64,000 nucleotides of DNA from Antarcticirhabdus aurantiaca (GCF_009765365.1 NZ_VTOM01000009.1:1-64000); one strand, 5' to 3'; counted from the first letter of the stretch, positions 16,603 through 26,242 are shown. Numbers and translations: made by a program. The notes: a model not told the origin generated them from the sequence alone.

Positions 16603-16911
16603 TCAGTCCTCCCGGCGCCGCGCGCGGATGGTTTCGAGCATCTCCAGGTTGTTACGCGCCGTTTCCGACGAGATCCGGGCGCGCTCGAGAGCCAGGATCT
16701 GCTCGTTGTCGCGCCGCTCCTGTTGGCGGAGCATGCATTGCGTGTGGGCGTGCGAGCCGGGGCGTGCGCCGAAGTCGGCGCAGGTGCCGGCGTCCTGATA
16801 AAGGTCCGCCCGTCGCTGCTCCCCGTCCGACAGGCAGCCGGCGGAGGCCAGGGCGACGAGGAGCACGCCGCCGAGCGGCAGCAGCCGGCGAGCACGGGTC
16901 GCGGCGGTCAT
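16603..16911 (-). CDS. Small lipoprotein of unknown function
   Basis: A 102-residue protein. Residues 1-25 form a signal peptide with the lipobox LASAGC (Cys 26), so it should be lipid-anchored in the envelope. The mature part is short, charged and predicted helical (QQERRDNEQILALERARISS onward), with two further cysteines (C44 and C59) that could form a disulfide. Its ATG overlaps the prolyl oligopeptidase stop (ATGA), so the two are co-translated. I recognise no family. Confidence 0.65.
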   Translation of the reverse strand: MTAATRARRLLPLGGVLLVALASAGCLSDGEQRRADLYQDAGTCADFGARPGSHAHTQCMLRQQERRDNEQILALERARISSETARNNLEMLETIRARRRED

Positions 16912-19139
16912 CGCGGCGCCTCCACCGTCAGGCCCGTCCAGCGGGCGGCGAAGGCCAGCATGTCGGCGAGCTGATCGACGGCCTTCCCGGTCGGCATGCC
17001 CGCGCCGTGCCCGACCTGCCGGTCGACGCGCAGGAGGCGGGGTCGGTCGCCCAGGTCGGCGGCCTGAAGGGTGGCGGCGTACTTGAAGGAATGGCCGGGC
17101 ACCACGCGGTCGTCCGTGTCGGCCGTTAGCGTCAGGATGGCGGGGTAGTTTCGCCCCGGCGCGATGGTGTGCAGCGGCGAATAGGACAGGAGGTTGCGGA
17201 AGTCGGCCTCCTGCCCCGGATCGCCGTAGTCTTGCCTCCAGAACTGCCCGCCGGTGAAGCGGTCGAAGCGCAGCATGTCCATGACGCCGACGCCGGGGAG
17301 CGCCGCGGCGAAGAGGTCGGGGCGCTGGTTCACCACGGCGCCGACGAGCAGCCCGCCGTTCGACTCGCCCTGGATCGCGAGGCCGCCGGGCGCGGTGATC
17401 CCCTCGCTCTTGAGGTACTCGCCGGCCGCGATGAAGTCGTCGAAGACGTTCTGCTTGTTGGCCATGCGGCCGGCATCGTGCCAGGCCTTGCCGTACTCCC
17501 CACCGCCGCGGATGTTGGCGACGGCGTAGACGCCGCCCTGCTCGACCCAGGCGATCGTGGCCGGCGAGAAGAAGGGCGTCATGCTGATCCCGTAGCCGCC
17601 ATAGCCGTAGAGGAGGGTCGGCGCGGGATCCGCGACGTCCTTGCGCCGCACGAGAAAGAGGGGCACGCGCGTCCCGTCCGTCGAGGCGAAGAAGCGCTGC
17701 TCGACTTCGATGGCGTCGAGGTCGGCCTCGACCTTCGGCTCCGCCCAGACGGTGGCGGCGTTCTTCGCGACGTCGTAGCGAAGGATCGTCGTCGGCGCGT
17801 CGTGGCTGGTGAAGACGAAGAAGGCCTCGGCGTCGTCGGCCCGGCCGGTGAAGCCGCCGGCGCTGCCGATGCCGGGAAGCTCGACGGTGCCGTCGGGCGT
17901 GCCGTCCAGGCGGAAGCGCTCGATCCGCATGCGGGCATCGACGATGGTGGAAAGGACCAAGCGACCGCCGATCAGCACCGCCTCGCGCAGCGCCGCATCG
18001 CCTTCCGGAATCAGGTCCTCGAAGCGGCCGTCCGGGTCGGCGAGGTCGAGGGTGACGATCTTGCCCCGCTCGGCGCCCTTCTGCGTCGAGAGAAAGAGCT
18101 TCGTTCCCACGTTGCCGACGAGCGCCCAGGCGTTCGTCGTTTCCGCGACGAGGACGCGCGGCGTCCAAGCGGGGTCCTCGAGGTCGACGATCGCGAGCGC
18201 GTTGCCGCCGGCGCCGGGCATCGACGAGACGGTGGCATAGCGGCCATCCTCCGTGACGCAGACGATGTTGAGGAGGTTCGGCCGATCGGGCGTTTCGAAC
18301 AGGAGCCGGTCCTCGGCCTGCGGCGTGCCGAGCCGGTGGAAGTAGACGGCGTGGCCGGCGACCGGCGTCTCGAAGCCCTCGTCCGCCGCCGCGTCCGGGA
18401 AGCGGGCGTAGAAGAAGCCCGACCCGTCCCGCGCCCAGGCGATCGTCGTGAACCGGACGCGGGCGAGTTCGTCGTCGAGGAAGGCCTCGCCGTCGACGTC
18501 GAGGATCCGGATCCGGCGCCAGTCGCTGCCGCCCTCCTGCATGGCGAAGGCGACGTGGGATCCATCCTGCGAGACCGCCCATTCCGCGAGCGCGACGTCC
18601 CCCTTTTTGGACCACCTGTTCGGATCGAGGATCACCCGGTCGCGCCCGTTGACGCCTTCGCGCATCACGAGCGTCGCCTGGGCTTCGAGTCCGGCAAGGC
18701 GCGGCGAGAAGTAGCGCCCGCCCCGCTTTTCCGGCACGCCGAACTGCTCGTGGTCGAACAGCGCGGCGAGCCGCGTGGCGAAGGCGTCGCGCTCCGGCAG
18801 CCCGGCGAGGTAGGAGCGCGCGAGCTTGTCCTGCGCATCGACCCAGCGCGCCACCTCGGCGTCGCGGCGCCAGTCGGTCTCCAGCCAGCGATAGGGATCG
18901 GCGACATCGACGCCGAACAGGTGGTCGACGACGTCGACGCGCTTGGTGTCGGGATAGATCATCGGCATGTCCTCGTTGGCGGAGGCGGGCAGCGCTCCGA
19001 GCAGAAGGGAGAGGCAAAGGGCGCTCGCGCGCCCGGCGAGACGCGCGGGAGCGGTGCGGGCATGCGGGCTCCGCTCCCCGGCGGCACGGCGCGCGTCGGG
19101 GCCGAGCCCGGATAGCCGGGCTCTTCTCGTCGGGATCAT
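16908..19139 (-). CDS. Secreted prolyl oligopeptidase (S9A serine peptidase)
   Basis: A 743-residue S9A peptidase. A long basic N-region precedes a hydrophobic signal core at about residues 38-54 ([15 protein letters not shown]), so it is exported. The mature enzyme begins with the family's [18 protein letters not shown] seven-bladed propeller region follows and then the alpha/beta-hydrolase domain: [27 protein letters not shown], catalytic Ser in QGESNGGLL, Asp in [15 protein letters not shown], and His in [13 protein letters not shown]. It cleaves short peptides after proline. It is co-translated with a downstream lipoprotein. All three catalytic residues are present. Confidence 0.93.
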   Translation of the reverse strand: MIPTRRARLSGLGPDARRAAGERSPHARTAPARLAGRASALCLSLLLGALPASANEDMPMIYPDTKRVDVVDHLFGVDVADPYRWLETDWRRDAEVARWVDAQDKLARSYLAGLPERDAFATRLAALFDHEQFGVPEKRGGRYFSPRLAGLEAQATLVMREGVNGRDRVILDPNRWSKKGDVALAEWAVSQDGSHVAFAMQEGGSDWRRIRILDVDGEAFLDDELARVRFTTIAWARDGSGFFYARFPDAAADEGFETPVAGHAVYFHRLGTPQAEDRLLFETPDRPNLLNIVCVTEDGRYATVSSMPGAGGNALAIVDLEDPAWTPRVLVAETTNAWALVGNVGTKLFLSTQKGAERGKIVTLDLADPDGRFEDLIPEGDAALREAVLIGGRLVLSTIVDARMRIERFRLDGTPDGTVELPGIGSAGGFTGRADDAEAFFVFTSHDAPTTILRYDVAKNAATVWAEPKVEADLDAIEVEQRFFASTDGTRVPLFLVRRKDVADPAPTLLYGYGGYGISMTPFFSPATIAWVEQGGVYAVANIRGGGEYGKAWHDAGRMANKQNVFDDFIAAGEYLKSEGITAPGGLAIQGESNGGLLVGAVVNQRPDLFAAALPGVGVMDMLRFDRFTGGQFWRQDYGDPGQEADFRNLLSYSPLHTIAPGRNYPAILTLTADTDDRVVPGHSFKYAATLQAADLGDRPRLLRVDRQVGHGAGMPTGKAVDQLADMLAFAARWTGLTVEAPR

Positions 19140-19208
19140 GGTGGCTCCGTGTGTTCGATGAGGCGCGCCGCGACAGGCGGCGGCGCGCGGCTCAGTCGCG
19201 AGCCGGCC

Positions 19209-19811
19209 TCAATCCTCGACGGGATCGCAGATCGGCAGGGTGCAAGCTACCCGGATGGCAGCGGCGATGCGGCCGGACAGTTCGTCCAGCGTGAAGTGCC
19301 GGCCGCCGTTGATGGCGGCCGAACTGATCTCTTCGTCGACGAGGCGCAGGGCGGCCATGGCGGTCGCCGCGCAGAGCCTGACGTCGAACTCTTCGGGCGA
19401 GCGGCCGGTCCGCGCCGCCACGACGCGGACGAACTGCTCCTCGGCCTGGGCACAGGCCATCAGCCAGGCCGAGCGCAGCGCCGGCTCCTTGGGCAGCATC
19501 GCGACGAGGCGGGCGGCGGCGACGCCGTCGCGGACATACTGCTCGTCCCCGACGAAGGCGCGCATGGTGGCGAGGAGGTAGGCCTCGAGCGACTGAGACC
19601 GCGGCCAGGCTTCGAGGTATGCCGCGAAGCGCAGCTCCGTTGCCAGGAGCAGCGGCTCGGCGCAGGCTTCCTTGGAGCGGAAGTAGCGCCAGACCGTGCG
19701 CTTGGAGAGACCGGCAGCCTCCGCGATGGCGTCGCCGCTGGTTCCGTCCACGCCGTGCTTCCAGAAGAGGTCCGCCGCGTGCCGCGACACGGCGAGCCGC
19801 GCCTCCTCCAT
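19209..19811 (-). CDS. TetR-family transcriptional regulator
   Basis: A ~200-residue TetR-type repressor with HTH DAIAEAAGLSKRTVWRYFRSKEA after a short first helix, and an all-helical ligand domain of normal length. The reading frame extends upstream to GTG 19853, but that codon lies inside a 36-bp palindrome and has no ribosome-binding site. I therefore prefer ATG 19811, which begins two residues before the usual first helix. The palindrome just upstream suggests self-repression. No obvious target gene is adjacent: the neighbours are a prolyl oligopeptidase downstream and a LysR regulator upstream, both on the same strand. Confidence 0.82.
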   Translation of the reverse strand: MEEARLAVSRHAADLFWKHGVDGTSGDAIAEAAGLSKRTVWRYFRSKEACAEPLLLATELRFAAYLEAWPRSQSLEAYLLATMRAFVGDEQYVRDGVAAARLVAMLPKEPALRSAWLMACAQAEEQFVRVVAARTGRSPEEFDVRLCAATAMAALRLVDEEISSAAINGGRHFTLDELSGRIAAAIRVACTLPICDPVED

Positions 19812-19838
19812 CTTCGACCGTTCGATCGCCGCCTCCGT

Positions 19839-19874
19839 GTCACTTGGTGCCACAGAGATATGGCACTAAGTGAC
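19839..19874. promoter_or_regulatory. Large palindromic operator candidate upstream of tetR
   Basis: GTCACTTGGTGCCA (19839-19852) and TGGCACTAAGTGAC (19861-19874) are inverted copies with one mismatch around an 8-bp centre. It is among the longest near-perfect palindromes in the window. It lies directly upstream of the preferred tetR start and covers the alternative GTG, fitting a TetR dimer-pair site or a leaderless promoter under autorepression. Confidence 0.6.
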
Positions 19875-19944
19875 AGGCGGTGCAAGATGGGTGGACGATG
19901 AATCCGGCGGCGCTACCCAGACGCCCAGCAAGCGTTCGGCCGCG

Positions 19945-20853
19945 TCAGGCCCTGTCCAGCCCGTCGACGGTGCGGATGCCGGCGAGGACGAAGTCGGAAA
20001 AAGCGCGCACCGCCGGACGCATGAAGCGCACGGAGGGATAGGCGAGGAACAGCTCGGTCGGGCGCACCTCCCAGTCCGGCAGGATGCGCACCAAGCGGCC
20101 GGACCTCAGATCGTCGGTGACCAGCAAGGACTGGACCGGACCTGCCGCATGGCCGTCGAGAAGCGTTCGCCCGACCACGTGCGCGTCGTTGGAATGAAGG
20201 ATCGAGCGGACCTCCAGCTCCAGCACCTGACCGTTCGACAGGAGCGCCAGCCGGTTCTTCGCCGTCATGGAGCGCGACGTCGTCACCAGCGGAACCTGCG
20301 ACAAGCGCTCCACCGTGTCGACGGGGCCGTGCTCGTCGAGAAAGGCCGGGCTTGCGACAAGGATGCGACGCGCGAGCCCCAGGCGGCGGATGACGAGGTC
20401 CTGCGCGCTCGGTCGCCCGTGCATGAAAGCCATGTCGAAGTTCTCGAAGACGAGGTCGACCGTCCGGTTCTCCAGCACCAGCTCGAACGTCACGTCGGGA
20501 TGGGCGCGCTGGAACCGCATCACGAGGGGATGGAGATACCGCCCCCCGATGCAGGACGGCGCGTGGAGGCGAATCGTCCCCTCGATCGAGCCGGTCATCG
20601 CGCTGAGGCCCTCGACGGCGGCGTCGATGGAGGCGAGCGCCGAGCGGCTGGCGTCGTAGAGCGCCTGGCCTTCCGGCGTCGGCCGCACGAGGCGCGCGGA
20701 GCGCTCCAGGAGGCGCGCCTGCACACGCCGCTCCAGGTTGGCGATGTGCTTCGACACGGCGGGCTGCGACAGCGACAGGTCCTGGGCGGCGGCCGTGATC
20801 GAGCCGCGCTCGACGGTCCGCGTGAAGGCTCGAAGCGCCGCTGCCAGATCCAT
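19945..20853 (-). CDS. LysR-family transcriptional regulator
   Basis: A 302-residue LysR regulator of the CrgA/AaeR-like type. MDLAAALRAFTRTVERGSIT starts the winged HTH (AAAQDLSLSQPAVSKHIANLERRV), and the substrate-binding domain starts near residue 90 (GTIRLHAPSCIGGRYLHPLV). ATG 20853 was chosen because it begins the canonical domain after a GGGGGCGGG stretch; the 27 extra residues of the longer frame are Gly/Arg/Pro-rich. The product of the divergent gene is an L,D-transpeptidase, but nothing shows that it is the target. Confidence 0.87.
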   Translation of the reverse strand: MDLAAALRAFTRTVERGSITAAAQDLSLSQPAVSKHIANLERRVQARLLERSARLVRPTPEGQALYDASRSALASIDAAVEGLSAMTGSIEGTIRLHAPSCIGGRYLHPLVMRFQRAHPDVTFELVLENRTVDLVFENFDMAFMHGRPSAQDLVIRRLGLARRILVASPAFLDEHGPVDTVERLSQVPLVTTSRSMTAKNRLALLSNGQVLELEVRSILHSNDAHVVGRTLLDGHAAGPVQSLLVTDDLRSGRLVRILPDWEVRPTELFLAYPSVRFMRPAVRAFSDFVLAGIRTVDGLDRA

Positions 20854-21005
20854 CCCGCCCCCACGCGCCTGCCCGCCCGGACGGCCTGGCCTCCCCCGTG
20901 GCCATCCATTCGCTTCGGCTATGCTGCCGATCAATCATAACCATCTGGAAGGATGCGGGGCAAGGTGTAGATATCGGCCTTCGTCGTCGAGCTCGAGCCT
21001 GTGAT

Positions 21006-21749
21006 TTGACCGCACCTCTTCTAACCCGCCGCGCCTTCGTTCTGGGAGCGGCCGCCCTCAACCTCCTGTCGGCGGGATGCGTCGCGACACGGGATGCCCC
21101 GCCCCAGGCGCCGGCGCCGCAGCTGCCGCCCCCGCCCCAACCGGCGGCGATCGAGCCCCAGGGCTTCGATGGGCAGCGCACGCCCGAACTCGACGCCCGC
21201 TACGCGGCCCTCGTCGATGGCGGGCACGAAATCCCGGCCGTGCCCTACTGGAAGATCGACCCGAAGTTCTATCGCCAGCAGGTCACCGACCCCACCGCCG
21301 AGGCGCCGGGAACGGTGGTGGTCGATACGGCCAACCGCTTCCTCTACCTCGTCGAGCCGGGCGGCACCGCGATGCGCTACGGCGTCGGCATCGGCCGTGT
21401 CGGCTTCACCTGGGAAGGGCGCGGCATCGTGCACTGGCGTCAGCACTGGCCGCGCTGGAAGCCGCCGGCCGAGATGATCGAGCGCCAGCCCAACCTCGAG
21501 CGCTATTCCGTCGCCAATGGCGGCATGGAGCCCGGCATCGGCAACCCGCTGGGCGCACGCGCTCTCTACATCCACCAGAACGGCGAGGACACCCTCTACC
21601 GCCTCCATGGTTCGCCGGAATGGTGGACGATGGGCACCGCCGCCTCGGCCGGCTGCGTCCGGCTCGTGAACCAGGACGTGATCGACCTCTACGAGCGCGT
21701 GCCCCATCACGCGCCGATCGTCGTCAGGCAAACCCCGCTCTCGGCCTGA
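21006..21749 (+). CDS. L,D-transpeptidase (ErfK/YbiS/YcfS/YnhG type), exported
   Basis: This protein has the YkuD catalytic fold: VVVDTANRFLYLVEPGG starts the domain, LHGSPEW supplies the His, and SAGCVRL supplies the catalytic Cys. It forms 3-3 peptidoglycan cross-links or anchors lipoproteins. The N-terminus TRRAFVLGAAALNLLSAGC combines an Arg pair with a lipobox, so a Tat-exported lipoprotein is plausible. A Pro-rich linker follows. No ATG sits close to the signal: ATG 20898 would add 36 atypical residues, so TTG 21006 is preferred with moderate certainty. The length (247 residues) fits the family. Confidence 0.82.
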   Translation: MTAPLLTRRAFVLGAAALNLLSAGCVATRDAPPQAPAPQLPPPPQPAAIEPQGFDGQRTPELDARYAALVDGGHEIPAVPYWKIDPKFYRQQVTDPTAEAPGTVVVDTANRFLYLVEPGGTAMRYGVGIGRVGFTWEGRGIVHWRQHWPRWKPPAEMIERQPNLERYSVANGGMEPGIGNPLGARALYIHQNGEDTLYRLHGSPEWWTMGTAASAGCVRLVNQDVIDLYERVPHHAPIVVRQTPLSA

Positions 21750-21930
21750 GGCCCGGCCCGCTCGTGACGCCCCGCCTCCGTCGCCCTCTGCGGCTGCGAA
21801 ACCCTCGACGTCACGACCTCCACACCGATCCCGAGCGATCTCTCGAAACGGCGATGCGGGTGAAAAGCGAGGGCTTCCCGAACCCGCCCGATCCGACCTC
21901 GACTTCGGCCGGCGTCAGCTGGCTGACTGC

Positions 21931-21980
21931 ACCCTCTCTCCCGCTCGCCCCGGAGCAGTTGGGCGATCGGGAGAGAGGGT
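21931..21980. terminator. Strong 20-bp hairpin between convergent L,D-transpeptidase genes
   Basis: Positions 21931-21950 pair with 21961-21980 (19 of 20 positions) around a 10-base loop. The outer 13 pairs, ACCCTCTCTCCCG, are perfect. It sits between two converging genes, suiting a bidirectional terminator. It also resembles the palindromic repeats scattered through many alphaproteobacterial genomes. No T-run is visible. Confidence 0.6.
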
Positions 21981-21988
21981 GATGCGGC

Positions 21989-23011
21989 TCAGTTCGTCGA
22001 AGGAGCGCCGCTCGACGCCGTTCCGAGCAACGCGTCGGGACGGCTGATCGGAACGCCCCGCATGGACGAGGCTTTCGCCAGTCCGCTCGGCCCGAGCTTG
22101 CGCAGGGTCTGGAGGTAGCTGGGGTGCATGCCCCCGTCGACGTAGGCGACGGGCTTCGAGGGCTGGCGGGTCGCCAGGATCGCCTTCACCGCTTCCTCGT
22201 CGGCCGAACTGACGGCGAGGAGGTCGGGCGGCCCGCCCGTCACGGAGGGCGGGCACTCGGCCAGCGGGTCGAGCGTCTTGGCGATCTCGTCGGGCACGTC
22301 GAAGACGTAGCGCCGCCCGCAGGAGGAGACCTTCGGCTCCTGACCGCGGACGCGGAAGGCATCGTAGCCTTCCTTGAGGTTGCGCCAGAACGCGATGTTC
22401 GGGTCCGAGCGGTAGCGCGCCATGTTCTCGGGCGTCATCCGGAACGGAAAGGCCTGCACCTGGAAGGACTTCTTCTCGCCGGCCAGCGCGTCGCGCGCCA
22501 GGGCGTAAATCTCGCCCATCGCCTCGTCCGTCATGGCGAAGCAGCCGACGGAGGCGCAGGCGCCGTGGACCATCAGCGAATCGCCGGTGTGCCCGAGCGC
22601 GCGCTCCAGGCGGTTCGGATAGCCGAGGTTGAAGGAGAGGTAGTACTGGGACTTCGGGTTCAGGAGGCCGGCCGTCACCGTGTAGAAGCCTTCCGGCGCC
22701 TGGCGATCACCCTCCTTGACCTTCGGCCCGAGCTTTCCGGACCAGCGGCACATCGGATAGGTCTTCAGAAGCTCGTACCGGCCGCTCGCCGCGAGCTTCC
22801 AGACCTCCAGTTCGCTTTCCTGCTTGAAGACGCGCACGAGGATCGGGCTCGACGGCGTCATGCCCTTGGTCCGCATCTGGGCCATCAGCGCGGCCGGGAT
22901 CGGCTGGAGGTGCGGCGCCGGGTCGAGGACGTCGTCCATGACGTTGACGCAGCCCCCGAGCACCAGGGTCAGGGCGACGGCCGAGAGGGCGGACTTCAGT
23001 CTTCTGAGCAC
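21989..23011 (-). CDS. YafK-type L,D-transpeptidase domain lipoprotein
   Basis: About 340 residues. LKSALSAVALTLVLGGC is a signal peptide with lipobox (Cys at about residue 20). The YafK/YkuD domain follows: ILVRVFKQESELEVWKL, GRYELLKTYPMCRWSGKLGPK, a proline-rich turn, HGACASVGCFAM with the catalytic His and Cys, and PFRMTPENMARY. YafK proteins act on peptidoglycan; some members (DpaA) cleave the Lpp link rather than form bonds, so the reaction is uncertain. GTG 23011 is preferred because it directly precedes the signal peptide; ATG 23122 would add an unusual leader. It faces the other L,D-transpeptidase. Confidence 0.8.
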   Translation of the reverse strand: MLRRLKSALSAVALTLVLGGCVNVMDDVLDPAPHLQPIPAALMAQMRTKGMTPSSPILVRVFKQESELEVWKLAASGRYELLKTYPMCRWSGKLGPKVKEGDRQAPEGFYTVTAGLLNPKSQYYLSFNLGYPNRLERALGHTGDSLMVHGACASVGCFAMTDEAMGEIYALARDALAGEKKSFQVQAFPFRMTPENMARYRSDPNIAFWRNLKEGYDAFRVRGQEPKVSSCGRRYVFDVPDEIAKTLDPLAECPPSVTGGPPDLLAVSSADEEAVKAILATRQPSKPVAYVDGGMHPSYLQTLRKLGPSGLAKASSMRGVPISRPDALLGTASSGAPSTN

Positions 23012-23159
23012 GTCTGGTCGTCCGTGGATTGTCGGCTTGCAGCGAAGGGGTCGGCGGTTGGAGCGAAGTCGGGCGATGATCGCCGAGGATAGAGCGATTC
23101 CGGTCAAGAATGGGTTAAGCATGGATGGACGGCATCCGCGTGACGCACAAGCGTGCGAC

Positions 23160-23186
23160 GGCGAACACCAGGTTCCTGGTGTCGCC
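23160..23186. terminator. Hairpin downstream of the ten-gene catabolic operon
   Basis: GGCG plus ACACCAGG pairs with CCTGGTGT plus CGCC, a 12-bp stem with one bulged A and a 2-base turn. It lies about 110 bp after the stop of the last gene of the minus-strand operon. The 282-bp gap otherwise contains nothing recognisable. Confidence 0.4.
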
Positions 23187-23293
23187 ACCTTCAATCGGCA
23201 CGACCTTGCGCCAGGATGGCGACGTCCGCAGAGCGTCCTCTCGACCGCCTCCTCGAGGCGCGCCTGCGACGCGGCTCCTCGTCGAGTCCGCTG

Positions 23294-24463
23294 TCAGACG
23301 CTGGGAATGTCCACCCACCGCCCGAGGCGCGAGGACTCCATGCAGGCGTCGACGATCTGGCAGATGTGGTGGCCCGTCTCGAAGGTCGGCCACATGGGCG
23401 TATTGGTCGCCACCGAGCGGACCACCTCGGCGATCTCGATGATCTTCATCTCGTTGTAGCCGAGGGAGAAGTTCGGCAGCGGCAGGAAGGCGCGGTAGTT
23501 CGGGTTCTCGGGACCGACGTCGATCTCGCGGAACCCGCGGCGGCCGGCCCGGTCGTCGTTGGTGTAGAAGCGCAGGCGGTTCACCTCGTCCCAGTCGTAG
23601 GCGATGCTGCCCTTGGTGCCGTAGACCTCGTAGGTCTGCCTGAACTTGCGCCCGGTCGCCACCCGGCTGAAGTCGACGATGCCCCTCGCCCCGTTCTCGA
23701 AGCGGCAGAGGAGGTTCGTGCCGTCGGGATTGGTGACCTCCGCCATGGCCTCGTCGCCCGTCAGCTCGGCCCCCTCGCCGATGCCGAGGCCCGCGAAGAT
23801 TGGGCGGCGCGGCGTCGCGACGAAGTTGTCGGCGACGAGCGAGCTCACGCGGCCGACCAGGAACTCCATGAAGCTGAAGACGTGCGTGCCGGTGTCGCCG
23901 ACGATGCCGGTCGGCGCGAGCGTCCCGTCGGCCCGCCACATGAAAGGCGCGGCGGGATCACCGAAGACGTCGATGTGCTGGCAGCCCTTGAACATCTTGA
24001 TCTCGCCGATCTCGCCGGCGTCGATGATCTCCTTGGCGCGATCGTGGATGGGATTGCGCGGGAAGGCATGGCCGACGCGCGTGATCAGGCGCTTCTCCCG
24101 CGCGATGTCGGCGAGCTCGCGCGCTTCGGCCGCCGTGTTGGCGAGCGGTTTCTCGCAGAAGACGTGCTTTCCGGCGAGAAGGGCCGCCTTGGCGACCTCG
24201 TAATGGAGGTCGTCGGGCAGGCAGATGTCGACGAGATCGACCTCGGGATGGTTCACCGCCTGCCGCCAGTCCTGGAAGACCTGCGCGCCCGGCACCTTCC
24301 GCAGGAGCCCCTCGGCGGCCTGCGGGTTCCGGTCCACGAGCGCAACGACGCGCGCGACGCCGCCCGCATCCCCGAAGAAGTGCGGGAAGGTCAGGAAGGC
24401 CATGGTGTGCACCTTGCCCATCCAACCGGACGCGCCGATCACCGCGACATTGACGTCCTTCAT
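23294..24463 (-). CDS. Gfo/Idh/MocA-family NAD(P)-dependent oxidoreductase
   Basis: A 389-residue sugar or cyclitol oxidoreductase. The Rossmann motif VAVIGASGWMGKVH begins at residue 5. VFCEKPLANTAAEA near 115 is the family's EKP signature, whose Lys is catalytic. YGTKGSIAYDWDEVNRLRFY is the C-terminal sheet. These enzymes oxidise or reduce hydroxyls on sugars, inositols and 3-keto-glycosides. ATG 24463 has an AGAAGGGA site at good spacing; ATG 24472 is too close to it. It is the last gene of the LacI-linked operon. The substrate is unknown; together with the GMC enzymes it could handle a 3-keto-sugar. Confidence 0.88.
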   Translation of the reverse strand: MKDVNVAVIGASGWMGKVHTMAFLTFPHFFGDAGGVARVVALVDRNPQAAEGLLRKVPGAQVFQDWRQAVNHPEVDLVDICLPDDLHYEVAKAALLAGKHVFCEKPLANTAAEARELADIAREKRLITRVGHAFPRNPIHDRAKEIIDAGEIGEIKMFKGCQHIDVFGDPAAPFMWRADGTLAPTGIVGDTGTHVFSFMEFLVGRVSSLVADNFVATPRRPIFAGLGIGEGAELTGDEAMAEVTNPDGTNLLCRFENGARGIVDFSRVATGRKFRQTYEVYGTKGSIAYDWDEVNRLRFYTNDDRAGRRGFREIDVGPENPNYRAFLPLPNFSLGYNEMKIIEIAEVVRSVATNTPMWPTFETGHHICQIVDACMESSRLGRWVDIPSV

Positions 24464-24528
24464 GGTGGTCATCCCTTCTGTTCGTTGGAAGCTCGAGCGG
24501 CGGGCCTTCGCAGCGCCTTCGCGCCGGT

Positions 24529-26160
24529 TCAGCCCGTCGCGGCCAGGCGTCGGTTGCCCGAGAACACGGCCGGCGGAAGCGGCTGCATGCCGCGGATGAG
24601 GTCGGCGCCCTTCTCTCCCACCATGATCGTCGGCGCGTTGGTGTTCGAGGAGGGCACGAAGGGCATGACCGAGGCGTCGCAGACCCGGAGGCCCTCGATG
24701 CCGTGGACCTTCAGGTCGGGACCGACCACGGCCATGGCGTCGTGTCCCATCTTGCAGGTGCCGACGGGATGGTGGTCGGTCTTGGCATTGGCGCAGCCGT
24801 ATTCGAAGAGGTCCGCGTCGCTGATCACCTTCGGGCCGGGCAGGACCTCGCGCTTGACGAAGGGCTTCAGCGCCTGCGCCGACAGGATCTCGCGGGCGAG
24901 CTTCAGGCCTTTGATCGACATCTCGCGGTCGTAGGGGTCGGCCCAGTAGTTCGGGTCGATCAGCGGGGCCGCGGCGGGATCGGCGGAGGCGAGACGCACC
25001 GTGCCGCGCGAGCGCGGCCGCAGAAACGCCGAGTTCAGGGTGACGCCGGCATTGGCGAGCTTCTCGACACCCTTCTCGATGCCCGATCCAAGCCCGAGGT
25101 GGAACTGGATGTCGGGATACTCCGCCGTCGGGTCGGCGTACCAGAAGCCGCCGGTCTCGAAGAGGCTGGAGGCGACGGGGCCCTTGCGGGTCAGGATGTA
25201 TTGGAGCCCGGCCAGCACGGTCCTGTGCGGCTTGGCGACGCCGTCATAGGTGTGATCGCCTGTGCATTCGGCGACCGCGAAGAGGTCGAGGTGATCCTGG
25301 AGGTTGGAGCCGACGCCCGGCAGGTCGTGGACCGTCTCGACCCCCACCGCGCGCAGATGGTCGGCCGGGCCGATACCCGACTGCATCAGGATCTTCGGCG
25401 AGCCGATCGACCCGGACGAGAGAATGATCTCCCGATCCGCGCGCAGGGTCTCCGGGCCGCTCTCCCCCTGGATCTCCACGCCGACCGCGCGGCCCTTCTC
25501 CACGAGGATGCGCGACACGCGCACGCCGGTGCGAACGGTCAGGTTCGCGCGCGCCTCGGCCGGCTTGAGGTAGGCGACGGCGGCGGAGGAGCGGCGGGCA
25601 TTGCGCTGGGTGAGCTGGTAGTAGCCGACGCCCTCCTGCACCGCGCCGTTGAAATCCGGGTTGAAGGGGATGCCGCGCTCCTGCCCGGCCTTGAAGTATC
25701 CCTCGCAGATCGGCAGCGGCGAGATCGGGTTGGACACGCCGATCGGGCCGCCCTGCCCGTGATAATCGTTGGCGAAGCGCTGGTTGTCCTCGGCCCGCAT
25801 GAAGTACGGCAGGACGTCGCGATAGCCCCATCCCTCGCAGCCGGCCTCGACCCAGCGCTCGTAGTCGCCGGGATTGCCGCGGGTATAGATCTGGGCGTTG
25901 ATCGACGATCCGCCGCCGATGATCTTCGCCTGGGTGTACCAGAGGACCCGGTTCTTCATGTGCTTCTGCGGCACGGTGGACCAGCCCCAGGAGCCGAGGC
26001 CCTTCGTCATCTTGGCGAAGCCGGCCGGCATGTGGATGAAGGGATGGCGGTCGCGCCCGCCGGCCTCGAGGAGCAGGACGGAAACGCTCGGGTCCTCGCT
26101 GAGGCGGCTGGCGAGGACGCAACCGGCGGGGCCTCCGCCGACGATGATGTAGTCGGTCAT
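24529..26160 (-). CDS. GMC-family FAD-dependent alcohol dehydrogenase (choline-dehydrogenase-like)
   Basis: A 543-residue GMC oxidoreductase. The FAD-binding VGGGPAGCVLASRLSEDP starts at residue 7, GGGSSINAQIYTRGNPGDYE (near 80) is GMC signature 1, and SSGSIGSPKILMQSGIG (near 250) is signature 2. The C-terminal catalytic pair lies in HPVGTCKMG and NTNAPTIMVGEKGADLI. It has no signal peptide, so it is cytoplasmic. It oxidises a primary alcohol to an aldehyde and passes electrons to a quinone or O2. The matching aldehyde dehydrogenase is encoded in the same operon. The substrate is unknown; relatives act on choline, polyethylene glycol and aromatic alcohols. Confidence 0.88.
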   Translation of the reverse strand: MTDYIIVGGGPAGCVLASRLSEDPSVSVLLLEAGGRDRHPFIHMPAGFAKMTKGLGSWGWSTVPQKHMKNRVLWYTQAKIIGGGSSINAQIYTRGNPGDYERWVEAGCEGWGYRDVLPYFMRAEDNQRFANDYHGQGGPIGVSNPISPLPICEGYFKAGQERGIPFNPDFNGAVQEGVGYYQLTQRNARRSSAAVAYLKPAEARANLTVRTGVRVSRILVEKGRAVGVEIQGESGPETLRADREIILSSGSIGSPKILMQSGIGPADHLRAVGVETVHDLPGVGSNLQDHLDLFAVAECTGDHTYDGVAKPHRTVLAGLQYILTRKGPVASSLFETGGFWYADPTAEYPDIQFHLGLGSGIEKGVEKLANAGVTLNSAFLRPRSRGTVRLASADPAAAPLIDPNYWADPYDREMSIKGLKLAREILSAQALKPFVKREVLPGPKVISDADLFEYGCANAKTDHHPVGTCKMGHDAMAVVGPDLKVHGIEGLRVCDASVMPFVPSSNTNAPTIMVGEKGADLIRGMQPLPPAVFSGNRRLAATG

Positions 26161-26242
26161 GGACGGGTATCCAATGTGAAATGCGGGATCGGCGTGTCAC
26201 CGCCCCGCGCCCTGCGCCGAGCCGGGACCTGCCGCGGCGGTT

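Noticed and set aside
16603-19017. 804-residue frame including the lipoprotein as a C-terminal part
   Set aside because: Only the last 102 residues are protein-like (signal peptide and lipobox); the rest is a shadow of the prolyl oligopeptidase.
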